A stretch of 42,264 bases of DNA from Nitratireductor sp. (lineage in GTDB: Bacteria; Pseudomonadota; Alphaproteobacteria; Rhizobiales; Rhizobiaceae). Where the stretch lies: assembly GCA_020441665.1 (NCBI GenBank), contig JAGRLT010000048.1, forward strand, positions 1 through 42,264, in the 5' to 3' direction. The notes beneath the pieces were generated by a model. That model was given only the letters and a program-made list of their open reading frames with translations. It had not been told where the DNA came from and searched no databases. Below are positions 8,335 through 16,750 of the stretch, piece by piece. The first letter of the stretch is position 1. Each line of letters begins with the position of its first letter. Both the position numbers and the translations under genes were made by a program.

Positions 8335-10218
8335 TCAGCGGATGCGATAGACCTTCAACAGGTCGCTCGACGCGGAAAGCCGCTCAAGCCAGGCCGGCTC
8401 GTTGCCGAGGAGGAGCCGCTTTTCCATCGGCTGGCGGGTCTGGGACGTGGCGGCGAATTCCCGCGCCGTCCGGGCCTTGCCGGCCCGGCAATAGACCAGA
8501 TAATCGGCCTTGCGGCGGCGGGCGATCTCGCGCGCCGTTTCGCTGTCGGCCTCGAAGAAATCCTCGGTGTCCAGGATCGCCCGCTCGTTGCGGTGATAAT
8601 TGCCGCCGATGATCGTGTGCGGCGTGAAAACCAGGATCGCCGGACCGGTATTGAGATCGTTGAACACCGTCCCGCCCGGCAGGCTTGCGAGCAGCGCGAA
8701 CTGGGATGCCTTGTTGCAGGTGACCGCATTTTCGTCCGGATCGGCGCTCCCGACCTCGTCTGCGGCCGCTACCGCCGGAGATGGCGGCGGCGCATCGCTC
8801 GACGGTAGCGCTAGATCGGCCGCGACGCTCCATACCGTCGGGAACAGCGGCAGGCAGAGCAAGGCGGTGAGCGCCAGCCTGGCGGGCTTTGCAAGCCTTA
8901 CCGTCGCCGCGACCCGCCTTGCGATGAGATCGGCGAAGATGACGCAGAACGGCACGGTGGCGAACACGACCATGCGCAGGGCACGGATCTGGAAGAAGGA
9001 CAGGACGAGCCCGATGGCAAGGATCGCCAGAATGGGCAGCGCGCGCGCGGGAAGAAGGCCACGCCAGGCCAGAAGCGCCGTGCTGGCGAGCATCACCCCG
9101 ATGAAGAGCGGAACCGCATAATGGGCGGCACCGAAGCGGTTGGCGAAATCGATCAGCCCCTGTGCCTCGAAAATGGTCGACAGCCAGCGCTCGGAAAGTT
9201 CCGGACTGACGGCTGAAAGCGGTCCGGCCATGCATTGCGGAAAGGACTTCCAGAAGATCAATGCCGAGCCGCCGCCGGCAAGCCCACCGGACGCAAGCCG
9301 TGTTGCGATCGCCGCGACCGGCGACATCGCCCCGAGAAAGCGATCGACAAGGGACAGCGCGACAAAGCACAGGGCGATCAGACCGATCAGGGTGAGATAG
9401 ACGACCGAGATGGCATCGCAGTAAGGGGTGAGCCAGGCCGATGGCGGCAGCGAGACCGGATAGAGCACGGCCAGGGACAGCCCCATCCACAGGCCGATCT
9501 GCCGCAGCGTGGCGGACGCATGGCGCAGGCCGAGCGCCCAGGCGAGGCCGAGCCAGAAAAGCAGCAGCAGGACGAGGGCGAGATTGTCGAGCCCGATCAC
9601 CAGCGACAGGGTGATCGAAACGCCGGTCAGCGGCAGCGCCCAGGGCCGGTCGCGGGAAACCAGGCCAAGAATGGCGGTGTAGATGAGCAGGGCCTGGACG
9701 TTGTGATGGTCGATGCGGCCGGGAACGGACAGTTCCAGTGCCGCGATGTTGCTCAGCGCGAAAAGCACGACGAGAAGGCGGTTTGCCTGCGGCCAGATGC
9801 GCTCGGTGATCGCGATGATCGTCAACAGGGTGGCGAACAGCACCAGCACCGGCCAGATCAGGGCGGCAATCCGCAGCGCCGTGACCGGCTCCGTGAAAAG
9901 ACCGGCAAGCGCGGCGAGCAGGGCAATCGGAACGTCGACCAGGCGCGACCAGTGCATGTCCGCGCCGGCGGGCCAGTTCATGCGTGGAACCGACACGTCA
10001 TACCAGCCCTGGCCCGCCATCCAGTTCATGACCTCGTGCAGGCGCAGGAAATCGTCGGAATCGGCCATCGCGCCTTCAAAGAGCAGATCGCCGACCGGCT
10101 TGAAGAAGGCGGCCAGATAGAAGAGCAGCACCCACAAGGCGATGCGGGCCAGCGAACCGCGGGCATCCCGGTCCGCGCTGTCTGCCAGCGGAAGAGGATT
10201 GGCCATGCCATCGACCAT
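8335..10218 (-). CDS. Large membrane protein, GT-C glycosyltransferase-like
   Basis: This 627-residue protein has a dozen or so hydrophobic helices followed by a soluble C-terminal domain of about 130 residues. After helix 1 comes an acidic loop, MADSDDFLRLHEV at 51-63, then MHWSRLVDVP near 89, and PGRIDHHNVQALL between later helices. This layout resembles oligosaccharyltransferase-like and other GT-C enzymes, which use polyprenyl-phosphate sugars in the periplasm; the acidic loop could bind the metal. I do not recognise an assigned family and the acceptor is unknown. ATG at 10218 is chosen for GAGGAA six bases upstream. It diverges from a GT2 gene and a small transporter that could supply its donor. 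Confidence 0.7.
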   Translation of the reverse strand: MVDGMANPLPLADSADRDARGSLARIALWVLLFYLAAFFKPVGDLLFEGAMADSDDFLRLHEVMNWMAGQGWYDVSVPRMNWPAGADMHWSRLVDVPIALLAALAGLFTEPVTALRIAALIWPVLVLFATLLTIIAITERIWPQANRLLVVLFALSNIAALELSVPGRIDHHNVQALLIYTAILGLVSRDRPWALPLTGVSITLSLVIGLDNLALVLLLLFWLGLAWALGLRHASATLRQIGLWMGLSLAVLYPVSLPPSAWLTPYCDAISVVYLTLIGLIALCFVALSLVDRFLGAMSPVAAIATRLASGGLAGGGSALIFWKSFPQCMAGPLSAVSPELSERWLSTIFEAQGLIDFANRFGAAHYAVPLFIGVMLASTALLAWRGLLPARALPILAILAIGLVLSFFQIRALRMVVFATVPFCVIFADLIARRVAATVRLAKPARLALTALLCLPLFPTVWSVAADLALPSSDAPPPSPAVAAADEVGSADPDENAVTCNKASQFALLASLPGGTVFNDLNTGPAILVFTPHTIIGGNYHRNERAILDTEDFFEADSETAREIARRRKADYLVYCRAGKARTAREFAATSQTRQPMEKRLLLGNEPAWLERLSASSDLLKVYRIR

Positions 10219-10402
10219 GATGCGTTCCTCGGGAACCTTTGCTGCGGACCGGGCTCCATCGGCGCGCGCCGCCTTCCATCCGCCGGGAAATTCGGAGGTG
10301 GGGAGCCGTTTTGGCACAGATTCGGCCAGCCGATTTAAGATTTGGTTTACGGCGTCCGGTTACCTTTGCGGCAAAAGTACTGACAGTGGCGGATGGGGTT
10401 TC
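10219..10402. other. Divergent promoter region between the GT-C-like and GT2 genes
   Basis: This 184-base gap must carry promoters for both divergent transcription units. The right half (about 10320-10385) is locally AT-richer, as expected for promoter DNA. I could not pick hexamers with confidence on either strand. Confidence 0.35.
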
Positions 10403-11386
10403 ATGCTGCAACTTTCCAAACAAGAGAAAGCGGAAATGGCGAAACGGGCCGAACTTGCAAAGCAGATGCGTATCGCCGTGCTCGTTCCCTGCATGAACGA
10501 GGAGGTCACCATCGCCAATGTGGTGAAGGATTTCCGCAAGGCGCTGCCGGGCGCCACGATCCATGTCTACGACAACAACTCGACCGACAATACCGCCGAG
10601 GTGGCGAAGAAGGCCGGCGCCATCGTCGGCTATGAGAAACGGCCCGGCAAGGGCAATGTCGTTCGCCGCATGTTCACCGAGGTCGACGCCGATATCTATG
10701 TCATGGTCGATGGCGACGATACCTATGACGCCGCCGGCGCGCCGAAGATGATCGACCGGCTGATCTCGGAAGGTGCCGACATGGTGGTCGGCGCCCGGAT
10801 CGGCGCCGACAGCGATCACCAGCGCCGCGGCCATGCGGCCGGAAACCGGCTTTTCAACCTGCTCTATACCCGCCTGTTCGGCCGCGAGTTCACCGACATC
10901 TTTTCCGGCTACCGTGCCTTTACCCGGCGTTTCGTCAAAAGCTTTCCGGCGGTCTCCGCGGGTTTCGAGATCGAGACCGAACTCTCCGTCCATGCGTCGC
11001 AATTGCGGCTGCCGGTGAGCGAGATCGCCTTTGAGTACAAGGACCGGCCGGAGGGTTCGGAAAGCAAACTGTCGACCGTGCGCGACGGATTGCGCATTCT
11101 CAAGACGATCATCGTGCTGCTCAAGGAATACAAGCCGTTCTGGTTCTTCGGCGCGATCGGCCTTGGCGGCATCGTGCTTGCCCTGCTGCTGGCGCTGCCC
11201 GTCTTCATCGAGTTCGCCCAGACCGGCAGGGTCGACCGGTTCCCGACGGCGATCCTGGCGACCGGCATCGTCATCGTTTCGATGCTGACGATCACCGCCG
11301 GCGTCGTGCTCGATTCGATCCGCCGCATGCGGGCGGAAATCAAGCGCATGTTCTACAACATGACGCGCACCCGCGCCGGCGAGTAG
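10403..11386 (+). CDS. GT2 glycosyltransferase, polyprenyl-phosphate sugar synthase-like
   Basis: This 327-residue protein has an N-terminal GT-A domain and two C-terminal transmembrane helices (about 246-269 and 282-302), the plan of GtrB and ArnC-like enzymes that load a sugar onto polyprenyl phosphate at the inner membrane. Visible motifs are AVLVPCMNEEVTI, VYDNNSTDNTAE, the metal-binding DGDD at 103-106, and the acceptor-side FSGYRAFTRRFVKSF. The sugar is unknown. ATG at 10403 follows GGATGGGG; ATGs at 10436 and 10466 are possible alternatives, with only the basic N-terminal helix lost. A four-helix transporter gene follows after five bases. Confidence 0.85.
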   Translation: MLQLSKQEKAEMAKRAELAKQMRIAVLVPCMNEEVTIANVVKDFRKALPGATIHVYDNNSTDNTAEVAKKAGAIVGYEKRPGKGNVVRRMFTEVDADIYVMVDGDDTYDAAGAPKMIDRLISEGADMVVGARIGADSDHQRRGHAAGNRLFNLLYTRLFGREFTDIFSGYRAFTRRFVKSFPAVSAGFEIETELSVHASQLRLPVSEIAFEYKDRPEGSESKLSTVRDGLRILKTIIVLLKEYKPFWFFGAIGLGGIVLALLLALPVFIEFAQTGRVDRFPTAILATGIVIVSMLTITAGVVLDSIRRMRAEIKRMFYNMTRTRAGE

Positions 11387-11391
11387 GCGCC

Positions 11392-11742
11392 ATGCGGCTC
11401 GACCAGATATTGCTGATCCTGGTTCCGGTGATGATCGCCTTCGGCCAGTTCCTGTTCAAGATGGCGGGCAGAGAGCTTTCCGGCAATATCGGCCGCGACC
11501 TGTGGAACATTGCCTTCAACCCGTGGTTCGTCGGCGCCGCGGCGCTTTACGGCATCGCCTCGTTCCTGTGGGTGATCGCCCTGTCGAAGACCGATATCTC
11601 GCGCGCCTATCCCTTCATGGCCTCGGGCTTCGTCATCGTGCCGATTCTCGGCTTCGTGCTGCTGGGGGAAACGCTCAACCTGACCTTCCTGCTCGGCACG
11701 GTACTGATCGTCGGCGGCATTCTGGTGGTCAGCTATTCCTGA
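11392..11742 (+). CDS. Small four-helix DMT/SMR-like membrane protein (candidate lipid-sugar flippase)
   Basis: This 116-residue protein is almost wholly hydrophobic, with four helices. It has the drug/metabolite transporter pattern of EamA half-units: an early GQFLFKMAG, then LWVIALSKTDISRAYPFMASGFVIVPILGFVLLGETLNL-like segments and a final glycine-rich helix. Family members of this size include EmrE pumps and the ArnE/ArnF proteins that flip undecaprenyl-phosphate aminoarabinose. Its position five bases after a polyprenyl-phosphate sugar synthase-like GT2 favours the flippase role, which is an inference. A strong palindrome follows its stop. Confidence 0.75.
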   Translation: MRLDQILLILVPVMIAFGQFLFKMAGRELSGNIGRDLWNIAFNPWFVGAAALYGIASFLWVIALSKTDISRAYPFMASGFVIVPILGFVLLGETLNLTFLLGTVLIVGGILVVSYS

Positions 11743-11747
11743 AAAAA

Positions 11748-11771
11748 AAGGCCGGTCGCGCGACCGGCCTT
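11748..11771 (-). terminator. Intrinsic terminator, best for gabD on the minus strand
   Basis: A perfect 24-base palindrome built on AAGGCCGGTCGC is preceded on the plus strand by eight A residues (11742-11749). Read on the minus strand this is a GC-rich stem followed by a U-run, a classical intrinsic terminator for gabD, which ends at 11821. On the plus strand it could also stop the GT2 operon, but without a clear U-run. Confidence 0.75.
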
Positions 11772-11776
11772 GCAAT

Positions 11777-11816
11777 CTTCGCGACGATGCGGCGTGCTTC
11801 GCGACGATGCGGCGTG
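11777..11816. repeat. Perfect 20-base tandem duplication
   Basis: The unit CTTCGCGACGATGCGGCGTG occurs twice head to tail, at 11777-11796 and 11797-11816, with no mismatch. It sits between the terminator and the gabD stop codon. It looks like a recent local duplication in noncoding DNA. Confidence 0.9.
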
Positions 11817-11820
11817 GCGC

Positions 11821-13278
11821 CTACATGCCGAGCCCGCCGACGCAGACATATTTCGCCTCAAGATAGTCCTCGATGCCCTGATGGCCGCCCTCACGGCCGA
11901 GACCGGACTCCTTGAAGCCGCCAAACGGCGCCTCGACGGTGGTGATCACCCCTTCATTGACGCCGACAAGGCCATATTCGAGCGCTTCCGACACCCGGTA
12001 CATGCGGCCCAGATCCTGGGTGTAGAAATAGGCTGCCAGGCCATATTCGGTGTTGTTGGCAAGTTCGATCGCCTCTTCCTCGGTCTTGAACTTGTAGACC
12101 GGCGCGATCGGCCCGAAGATCTCTTCCCGGGTAAAGCGCATGCGCGGCTTGGCATCGGCGATGACGGTCGGTTCGAAGAAGGAGCCGCCCAGCGCATGGC
12201 GCTTGCCGCCTGTGACGACCTTGCCGCCCTTCCTGGTAGCGTCCTCGATCATCGATTCGACCGTCTCGACTGCGCGCAGGTCGATCAGCGGGCCCTGCTG
12301 GGTGCCATCCTCGGCGCCATTGCCCACCTTGAGGTCGGCGGCGGCGGCGGCGAGTTTCTCGACGAATTTGCCGTAGACCTTCGACTGGACATAGAAGCGG
12401 TTGGTGCAGACGCAGGTCTGGCCGGAATTGCGGAACTTGGCGGCAATCGCGCCTTCGACCGCCCGGTCGACATCGGCGTCGTTGAAGACGATGAAGGGCG
12501 CGTTGCCGCCCAGTTCCATCGAAACCTTCTTGACCGTGCCGGCGCACTGCTTGAGCAGCAGTTTGCCGACCGCCGTCGAACCGGTGAAGGTGACTTTCTT
12601 GACCTTCGGATTGCGGGTGATCTCGCCGCCGATCTCGGAAGCCGAACCGGTAACAATGTTGACGACGCCCCTGGGAACGCCGGCTTCCTCGGCGAGCAGG
12701 CCCCAGGCGAGCGCCGAATAGGGCGTCTGGGTGGCCGGCTTGATCACCGACGTGCAGCCTGCGGCGATGGCGGGGCCGATCTTGCGGGCCAGCATGGAGG
12801 AGGGAAAGTTCCACGGCGTGATCGCGGCGATGACGCCGACCGGCTGCTTGGTCACCATGATGCGGCGGTCGGCCCAGGGGGCGGGAACGATGTCGCCATA
12901 GACCCGGCGGGCCTCCTCGGCATACCACAGCACATAGCCGGCCGACATGCCGACCTCGCCGCGCGCCTCGACCAGCGACTTGCCCTGCTCGGAGGTCAGA
13001 AGCTGGGCCAGCGTCTCCTGATTGTCCATGATCGCATCGTGCAGGCGGCGCAGCATCTTCGAGCGCTCGAGCGCCGTCGTCTTGCGGAAGGTCAGAAAAG
13101 CCTCGGCTGCCGCGTCGATGGCACGGGCGGTTTCGGCCTTGCCGCAATTGGGAACCGTGCCGATGATCTCGCCGGTGGCGGGGTTGTTGACGTCGATGGT
13201 CTCGCCGCCATCGGCATCGACCCATTCGCCGCCAAACAGGTTCTTCTGTCTCAAGAAGGCATTCGAGTTTGCAAGCAT
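11821..13278 (-). CDS. gabD: NAD(P)-dependent succinate-semialdehyde dehydrogenase
   Basis: This aldehyde dehydrogenase oxidises succinate semialdehyde to succinate, finishing the GABA degradation route. The 485-residue protein is near the 482 of E. coli GabD. It has the cofactor segment TPWNFPSSMLARK, the glycine motif FTGSTAVGK, the general base Glu255 in MELGGNAPF, and the nucleophile Cys289 in NSGQTCVCTNR. As in E. coli GabD, a second cysteine lies two residues on (Cys291), which can form a redox disulfide. The C-terminal PFGGFKESGLGREGG is also typical. Other semialdehyde substrates such as glutarate semialdehyde are possible. GGGAG precedes the ATG at 13278. The gene stands alone between a terminator and the SulP gene. 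Confidence 0.9.
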   Translation of the reverse strand: MLANSNAFLRQKNLFGGEWVDADGGETIDVNNPATGEIIGTVPNCGKAETARAIDAAAEAFLTFRKTTALERSKMLRRLHDAIMDNQETLAQLLTSEQGKSLVEARGEVGMSAGYVLWYAEEARRVYGDIVPAPWADRRIMVTKQPVGVIAAITPWNFPSSMLARKIGPAIAAGCTSVIKPATQTPYSALAWGLLAEEAGVPRGVVNIVTGSASEIGGEITRNPKVKKVTFTGSTAVGKLLLKQCAGTVKKVSMELGGNAPFIVFNDADVDRAVEGAIAAKFRNSGQTCVCTNRFYVQSKVYGKFVEKLAAAAADLKVGNGAEDGTQQGPLIDLRAVETVESMIEDATRKGGKVVTGGKRHALGGSFFEPTVIADAKPRMRFTREEIFGPIAPVYKFKTEEEAIELANNTEYGLAAYFYTQDLGRMYRVSEALEYGLVGVNEGVITTVEAPFGGFKESGLGREGGHQGIEDYLEAKYVCVGGLGM

Positions 13279-13356
13279 TCAATATCTCCCGAAGTCCGGG
13301 CCGGCGCAGTCCAATGCGGCCCGATGCTGGTTAACGCAGGTTCGTCCCATTCGTCA

Positions 13357-13380
13357 GGGAGGAGCCCTATCGATCCTCCC
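13357..13380. promoter_or_regulatory. Inverted repeat upstream of gabD
   Basis: Perfect 7-base arms GGGAGGA and TCCTCCC enclose a 10-base centre, 79 bases upstream of the gabD start. It could be an operator for a gab regulator or an RNA hairpin in the gabD leader. It also lies downstream of the SulP gene, so a terminator role is possible, though without a T-run. Confidence 0.4.
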
Positions 13381-13450
13381 GCCCTTTCACAAGAAACCGG
13401 CGGCAGGGAAGCATGTTTCGCCGCTGCGGGCCATATCCCCCGAAGGATAG

Positions 13451-15307
13451 TCAGGCGGCCGGCTGTCTTTCCGCCTGGGGCGCGCGTATCGCTGCCTCGG
13501 CGTTTTCCGCATCGGTGAGGAAATCGGCCGGCGCGGGCGGGCACTCCCGGAAAATGCGGGCCTGGCAGGTGGCGCATATCTCCTGATCGAGCGTCGGCAC
13601 GATCTCGGCGATCGCATCGCCCTTGGAGGTGTGCACATGCTCGGTCGACAGGGCCTCGGACACATGGAAACGGTTGAGGCGCTTGATGGCGGCGACCTGC
13701 TTGGCCTGGACGTGGAAGGAACCACCCCGCCGCTTGCGCCGCCGCGCCTCCTCGATCAGCAGTTCGGCGGCGGGCAGATCCATCTCGCCGACGCCCTTGA
13801 CCATGAACAGCATGTGCTTCTGCCTGGCGCGCTTGCGCTCGATCTCGCGGAACTTGCGGCGGACATGCTCGACCGATCCGAAATAGAACGGACCGTCCAT
13901 GCGCACGAAGACGAGCTGCGGGCATTCGTTGAGCCCGTTGGTTTCGGAATTGCGGAAGACCCGGTGCTTGGTGTTGGGATCCGGCGCGCCGATGCCGATG
14001 AAGGGATGGGCCGACTTGTTGAGGAAGATCAGGAAGGACAGCATGACGCCGATATAGATGGCGAATTCGAGATCGATGAAGAGGGTCGACACGAAGGTGA
14101 TGAAGGCGATCGAGGTCTCGGCGCGGCTCGTCCTGATGATGTGCAGCAATTCCCTGAAATCGATCAGCCGCCAGGCGACCAGCATGATGACGCCGGCCAT
14201 GGCCGGGATCGGCACATAGGCGAAGAGCGGCGCGACGAAGATCAGGATCAGCAGCAGGAAGATCGCGGCGAAAACCGAAGCGAGCGGGGTCGCCGCGCCC
14301 GCTTCGTAGTTGAGGCCGGAACGGGTGAACGAACCCGACCCCGCATAGCACTGGAAAAAGGCACCGACGGTGTTGGAGACACCCTGGCCGATGAACTCCT
14401 GGTTGCCGTCAATGTCCTGGCCGGACTTGATCGCGATGGCGCGGGCGATCGACACCGCCTCAAGCAGGCCGACCAGCGCGATGGCGAAGGCCGCCGGCGC
14501 CAGATCCCCCATCTGGCCGATATGCATGCTCGGCATCTGGAAGCTCGGGAAGATCGAAGGGATGGCGCCGATCACCGCGACGCCGTTTTCGTGTCCCTGG
14601 ATCGAAAAGCTGGCGAGCGAGCCGAACAGCAGGCCGAAAAGATAGTTGGGCGAGCGGGGGAAATAACGCTTCGATACGACGGCGACGGCGAGCGAGACAA
14701 AGGCGATCAGCGCCGAGCGCCAGTCGAACAGACCCACATTGTCGTAGAGCCCGACGAAGAATTCGACCGTTTCTTCGGGCCGCGGCAGGGAAATGCCGAG
14801 CGTGTGCCTGATCTGGCTGAGGGCAATCAGCATGGCGGCACCGGCCATGAAGCCGGTCATCACCGAATGGGAGACGAAATCGACCAGAGCGCCGAGGCGC
14901 GCCAGACCAAGCGCGAGCTGAAAGACGCCGACCAGCAGGGTCAGCGTGATCGCCGCCTCGATCCATTGCGGCGAGCCGGGCTCAAGCGTGCCGGCCAGGG
15001 CGCCGAATACCAGCGCCGAAATCGCGGTGGTGGGACCCGAGACCACATGCAGGGAGGAACCGAACAGCGCCGCCAGGATCGCGGTGATCACCGCCGAATA
15101 GAAACCGTATTCCGGCGGCAGGCCGGCGATCGCCGCAAAGGCGACGCCCTGGGGCAGGCCTATGGTCGCGCCGGTGATGCCGGCAAAGACATCGGCGCGC
15201 AGGTTCTTCGGCGTTACCAGATGCCACCAGGTCAGGAAAGGCAGCAGCCGCCGCAGCGACAATCCCTGCAGATAACCGACCAGGTCTTTCGGGCGGAAGC
15301 CGACCAT
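13451..15307 (-). CDS. SulP/SLC26 anion transporter with STAS domain and C-terminal cysteine motif
   Basis: This 618-residue protein has the SulP plan: an N-terminal cytoplasmic stretch, the membrane core beginning RADVFAGITGATIGLPQGVAFAAIAG, the conserved GNQEFIGQGVSN segment, and a C-terminal STAS-like domain (about 470-560). SulP members carry sulfate, bicarbonate or dicarboxylates; the substrate here cannot be told. Unusually, the tail has C-x2-C-x7-C at Cys578, Cys581 and Cys589, possibly a metal or redox site, followed by an Ala-rich end. ATG at 15307 is used; the ribosome-binding site is weak. The gene is separated by about 140 bases from the exporter gene upstream. Confidence 0.88.
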   Translation of the reverse strand: MVGFRPKDLVGYLQGLSLRRLLPFLTWWHLVTPKNLRADVFAGITGATIGLPQGVAFAAIAGLPPEYGFYSAVITAILAALFGSSLHVVSGPTTAISALVFGALAGTLEPGSPQWIEAAITLTLLVGVFQLALGLARLGALVDFVSHSVMTGFMAGAAMLIALSQIRHTLGISLPRPEETVEFFVGLYDNVGLFDWRSALIAFVSLAVAVVSKRYFPRSPNYLFGLLFGSLASFSIQGHENGVAVIGAIPSIFPSFQMPSMHIGQMGDLAPAAFAIALVGLLEAVSIARAIAIKSGQDIDGNQEFIGQGVSNTVGAFFQCYAGSGSFTRSGLNYEAGAATPLASVFAAIFLLLILIFVAPLFAYVPIPAMAGVIMLVAWRLIDFRELLHIIRTSRAETSIAFITFVSTLFIDLEFAIYIGVMLSFLIFLNKSAHPFIGIGAPDPNTKHRVFRNSETNGLNECPQLVFVRMDGPFYFGSVEHVRRKFREIERKRARQKHMLFMVKGVGEMDLPAAELLIEEARRRKRRGGSFHVQAKQVAAIKRLNRFHVSEALSTEHVHTSKGDAIAEIVPTLDQEICATCQARIFRECPPAPADFLTDAENAEAAIRAPQAERQPAA

Positions 15308-15450
15308 TGGAGTTCCGTGTGTTGCTAGCCGTCATGCCGTGAAGACACCACGGTGCGCTGTTCGCAGTGCGCGCTCTCTATTGTGAGAATACCGGAGGCG
15401 GTAGGACCAGTTCGGCGGTTTCTTCCACCGAATTGCCGCATCTGCGTGTG

Positions 15451-16629
15451 TCAGGCTGAAATGCGCCTTTGACCCTGCAGAATCAAGCCCAAAACCACGA
15501 AACTGCTCAGCGCGAACACGACAATGAAATGCTCGAGCGTGCCGCCGATCAGCAGGCCCAGGACCGCGGCGGCAATCGAGGAAATGATCCGCGCGACGCT
15601 TTCCACCAATGAAGAGGCGAAACCGGCAATCGCGCCATGGGGATCGAGCGCGAGCGCGACGCAGTTCGAGACCATGGTGAGGAAGCCGGTGGCAAACAGT
15701 GCCAGGATCGCCGAAAGTGTGTAGGCGTTCATCAGGCCGGCAAGGTTCGCGGCGGCGATCAGCGCTGCCGAGCCGGCGGTGATCAGCCCGCCGGTCCTGA
15801 GCGCGAATTGCGGGCCGTGACGGTGGATCAGCCTGCGGTTAAAGGACTGGCCGACAATGATGCCGAGCCCATGCACCGCGAACAGCATGGCAAAGGGCGC
15901 GCCCTCGATGCCGAAACTGTCGCGATAGACCTTCGGGATCGAGATCAGGATCAGCATCATCAGGGTGAGGACCGGACCGAGCAGCAGCGCGTAGTAGCGC
16001 GATTGCGGATGCCGCAGGACCGCGACGGCATCGCGCCACAGCCGTCCGGGCGCCATGGCGTCGGGCCGGCGCTCGCGCAGGGTTTCAGGCAACACAAGAA
16101 GCCCCACCGCCAGCAGGACGAGGCTGAACAGCAGGATGGCGGCGAACACCATCCGCCAGGTGCCGAACTGCATGAAGGCAACGCCCAGCAGCGGCGCGAC
16201 GATCGGGCCGAAGGCGAAGACCATGGTGGCGAGCGCCATGTTCGCCGCCAGTTCGCGGCCGTGGAACAAATCGCGCAGCACGGCGCGGGCGATGATCGGC
16301 GCCGCCGACGCGCCGACGCCCTGAATGGCCCGCCCGGCGAGCAATTGGGCGGCATCGGCGGCAAGCAGGCAAAGCACCGTTCCGCCCGCCACCAGCGCCA
16401 GCCCGCCGAGCAGGATCGGCCGGCGGCCAAAGCGGTCGGATATCGGGCCCATGAAGATCTGGCCGATGCCCATGGTTGCCAGGAAGGTGGGAACGGTCAT
16501 CTGGACCAGGCTGTAGTCGGCGGCGAGATCGGTGGAGATCGCGCCAAAGGCCGGCAGCAGGATGTCCACCGAGAAGGCCGATATGCTGAGCAGCAACCCG
16601 CAATAGATGATGATCTGATTTGGTTTCAT
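15451..16629 (-). CDS. Bcr/CflA-type MFS drug exporter
   Basis: This is a 392-residue major facilitator with about 12 helices. It has the DHA1 loop motif GPISDRFGRRPILLGG after helix 2, GRAIQGVGASAAPIIARAVLRDL in helix 4, and LPETLRERR at the end of helix 6, the usual Bcr/CflA marks. Family members expel drugs such as bicyclomycin, chloramphenicol or sulfonamides by proton antiport; the natural substrate is unknown. ATG at 16629 fits the usual N-terminus just before helix 1; the longer open frame to 16980 runs antisense through mutL. It diverges from mutL, with a perfect inverted repeat in the shared promoter region. Confidence 0.88.
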   Translation of the reverse strand: MKPNQIIIYCGLLLSISAFSVDILLPAFGAISTDLAADYSLVQMTVPTFLATMGIGQIFMGPISDRFGRRPILLGGLALVAGGTVLCLLAADAAQLLAGRAIQGVGASAAPIIARAVLRDLFHGRELAANMALATMVFAFGPIVAPLLGVAFMQFGTWRMVFAAILLFSLVLLAVGLLVLPETLRERRPDAMAPGRLWRDAVAVLRHPQSRYYALLLGPVLTLMMLILISIPKVYRDSFGIEGAPFAMLFAVHGLGIIVGQSFNRRLIHRHGPQFALRTGGLITAGSAALIAAANLAGLMNAYTLSAILALFATGFLTMVSNCVALALDPHGAIAGFASSLVESVARIISSIAAAVLGLLIGGTLEHFIVVFALSSFVVLGLILQGQRRISA

Positions 16630-16668
16630 GCCCGCCCATAGCTTGGTGCGCGGGCCGCGCAAAGCCAC

Positions 16669-16688
16669 TTGTCGGGCAAATCCGACAA
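16669..16688. promoter_or_regulatory. Perfect inverted repeat between the exporter gene and mutL
   Basis: The arms TTGTCGG and CCGACAA enclose the 6-base centre GCAAAT. It is 39 bases upstream of the exporter start and 62 upstream of mutL. The shape and position fit a dimeric repressor site controlling the exporter; no regulator gene is adjacent. Confidence 0.5.
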
Positions 16689-16750
16689 TTCCGCTGAATT
16701 GATCACGCGGAAGATTGACCGGCAAGGCGGTGCGGCGGCAATAAGGCGTC

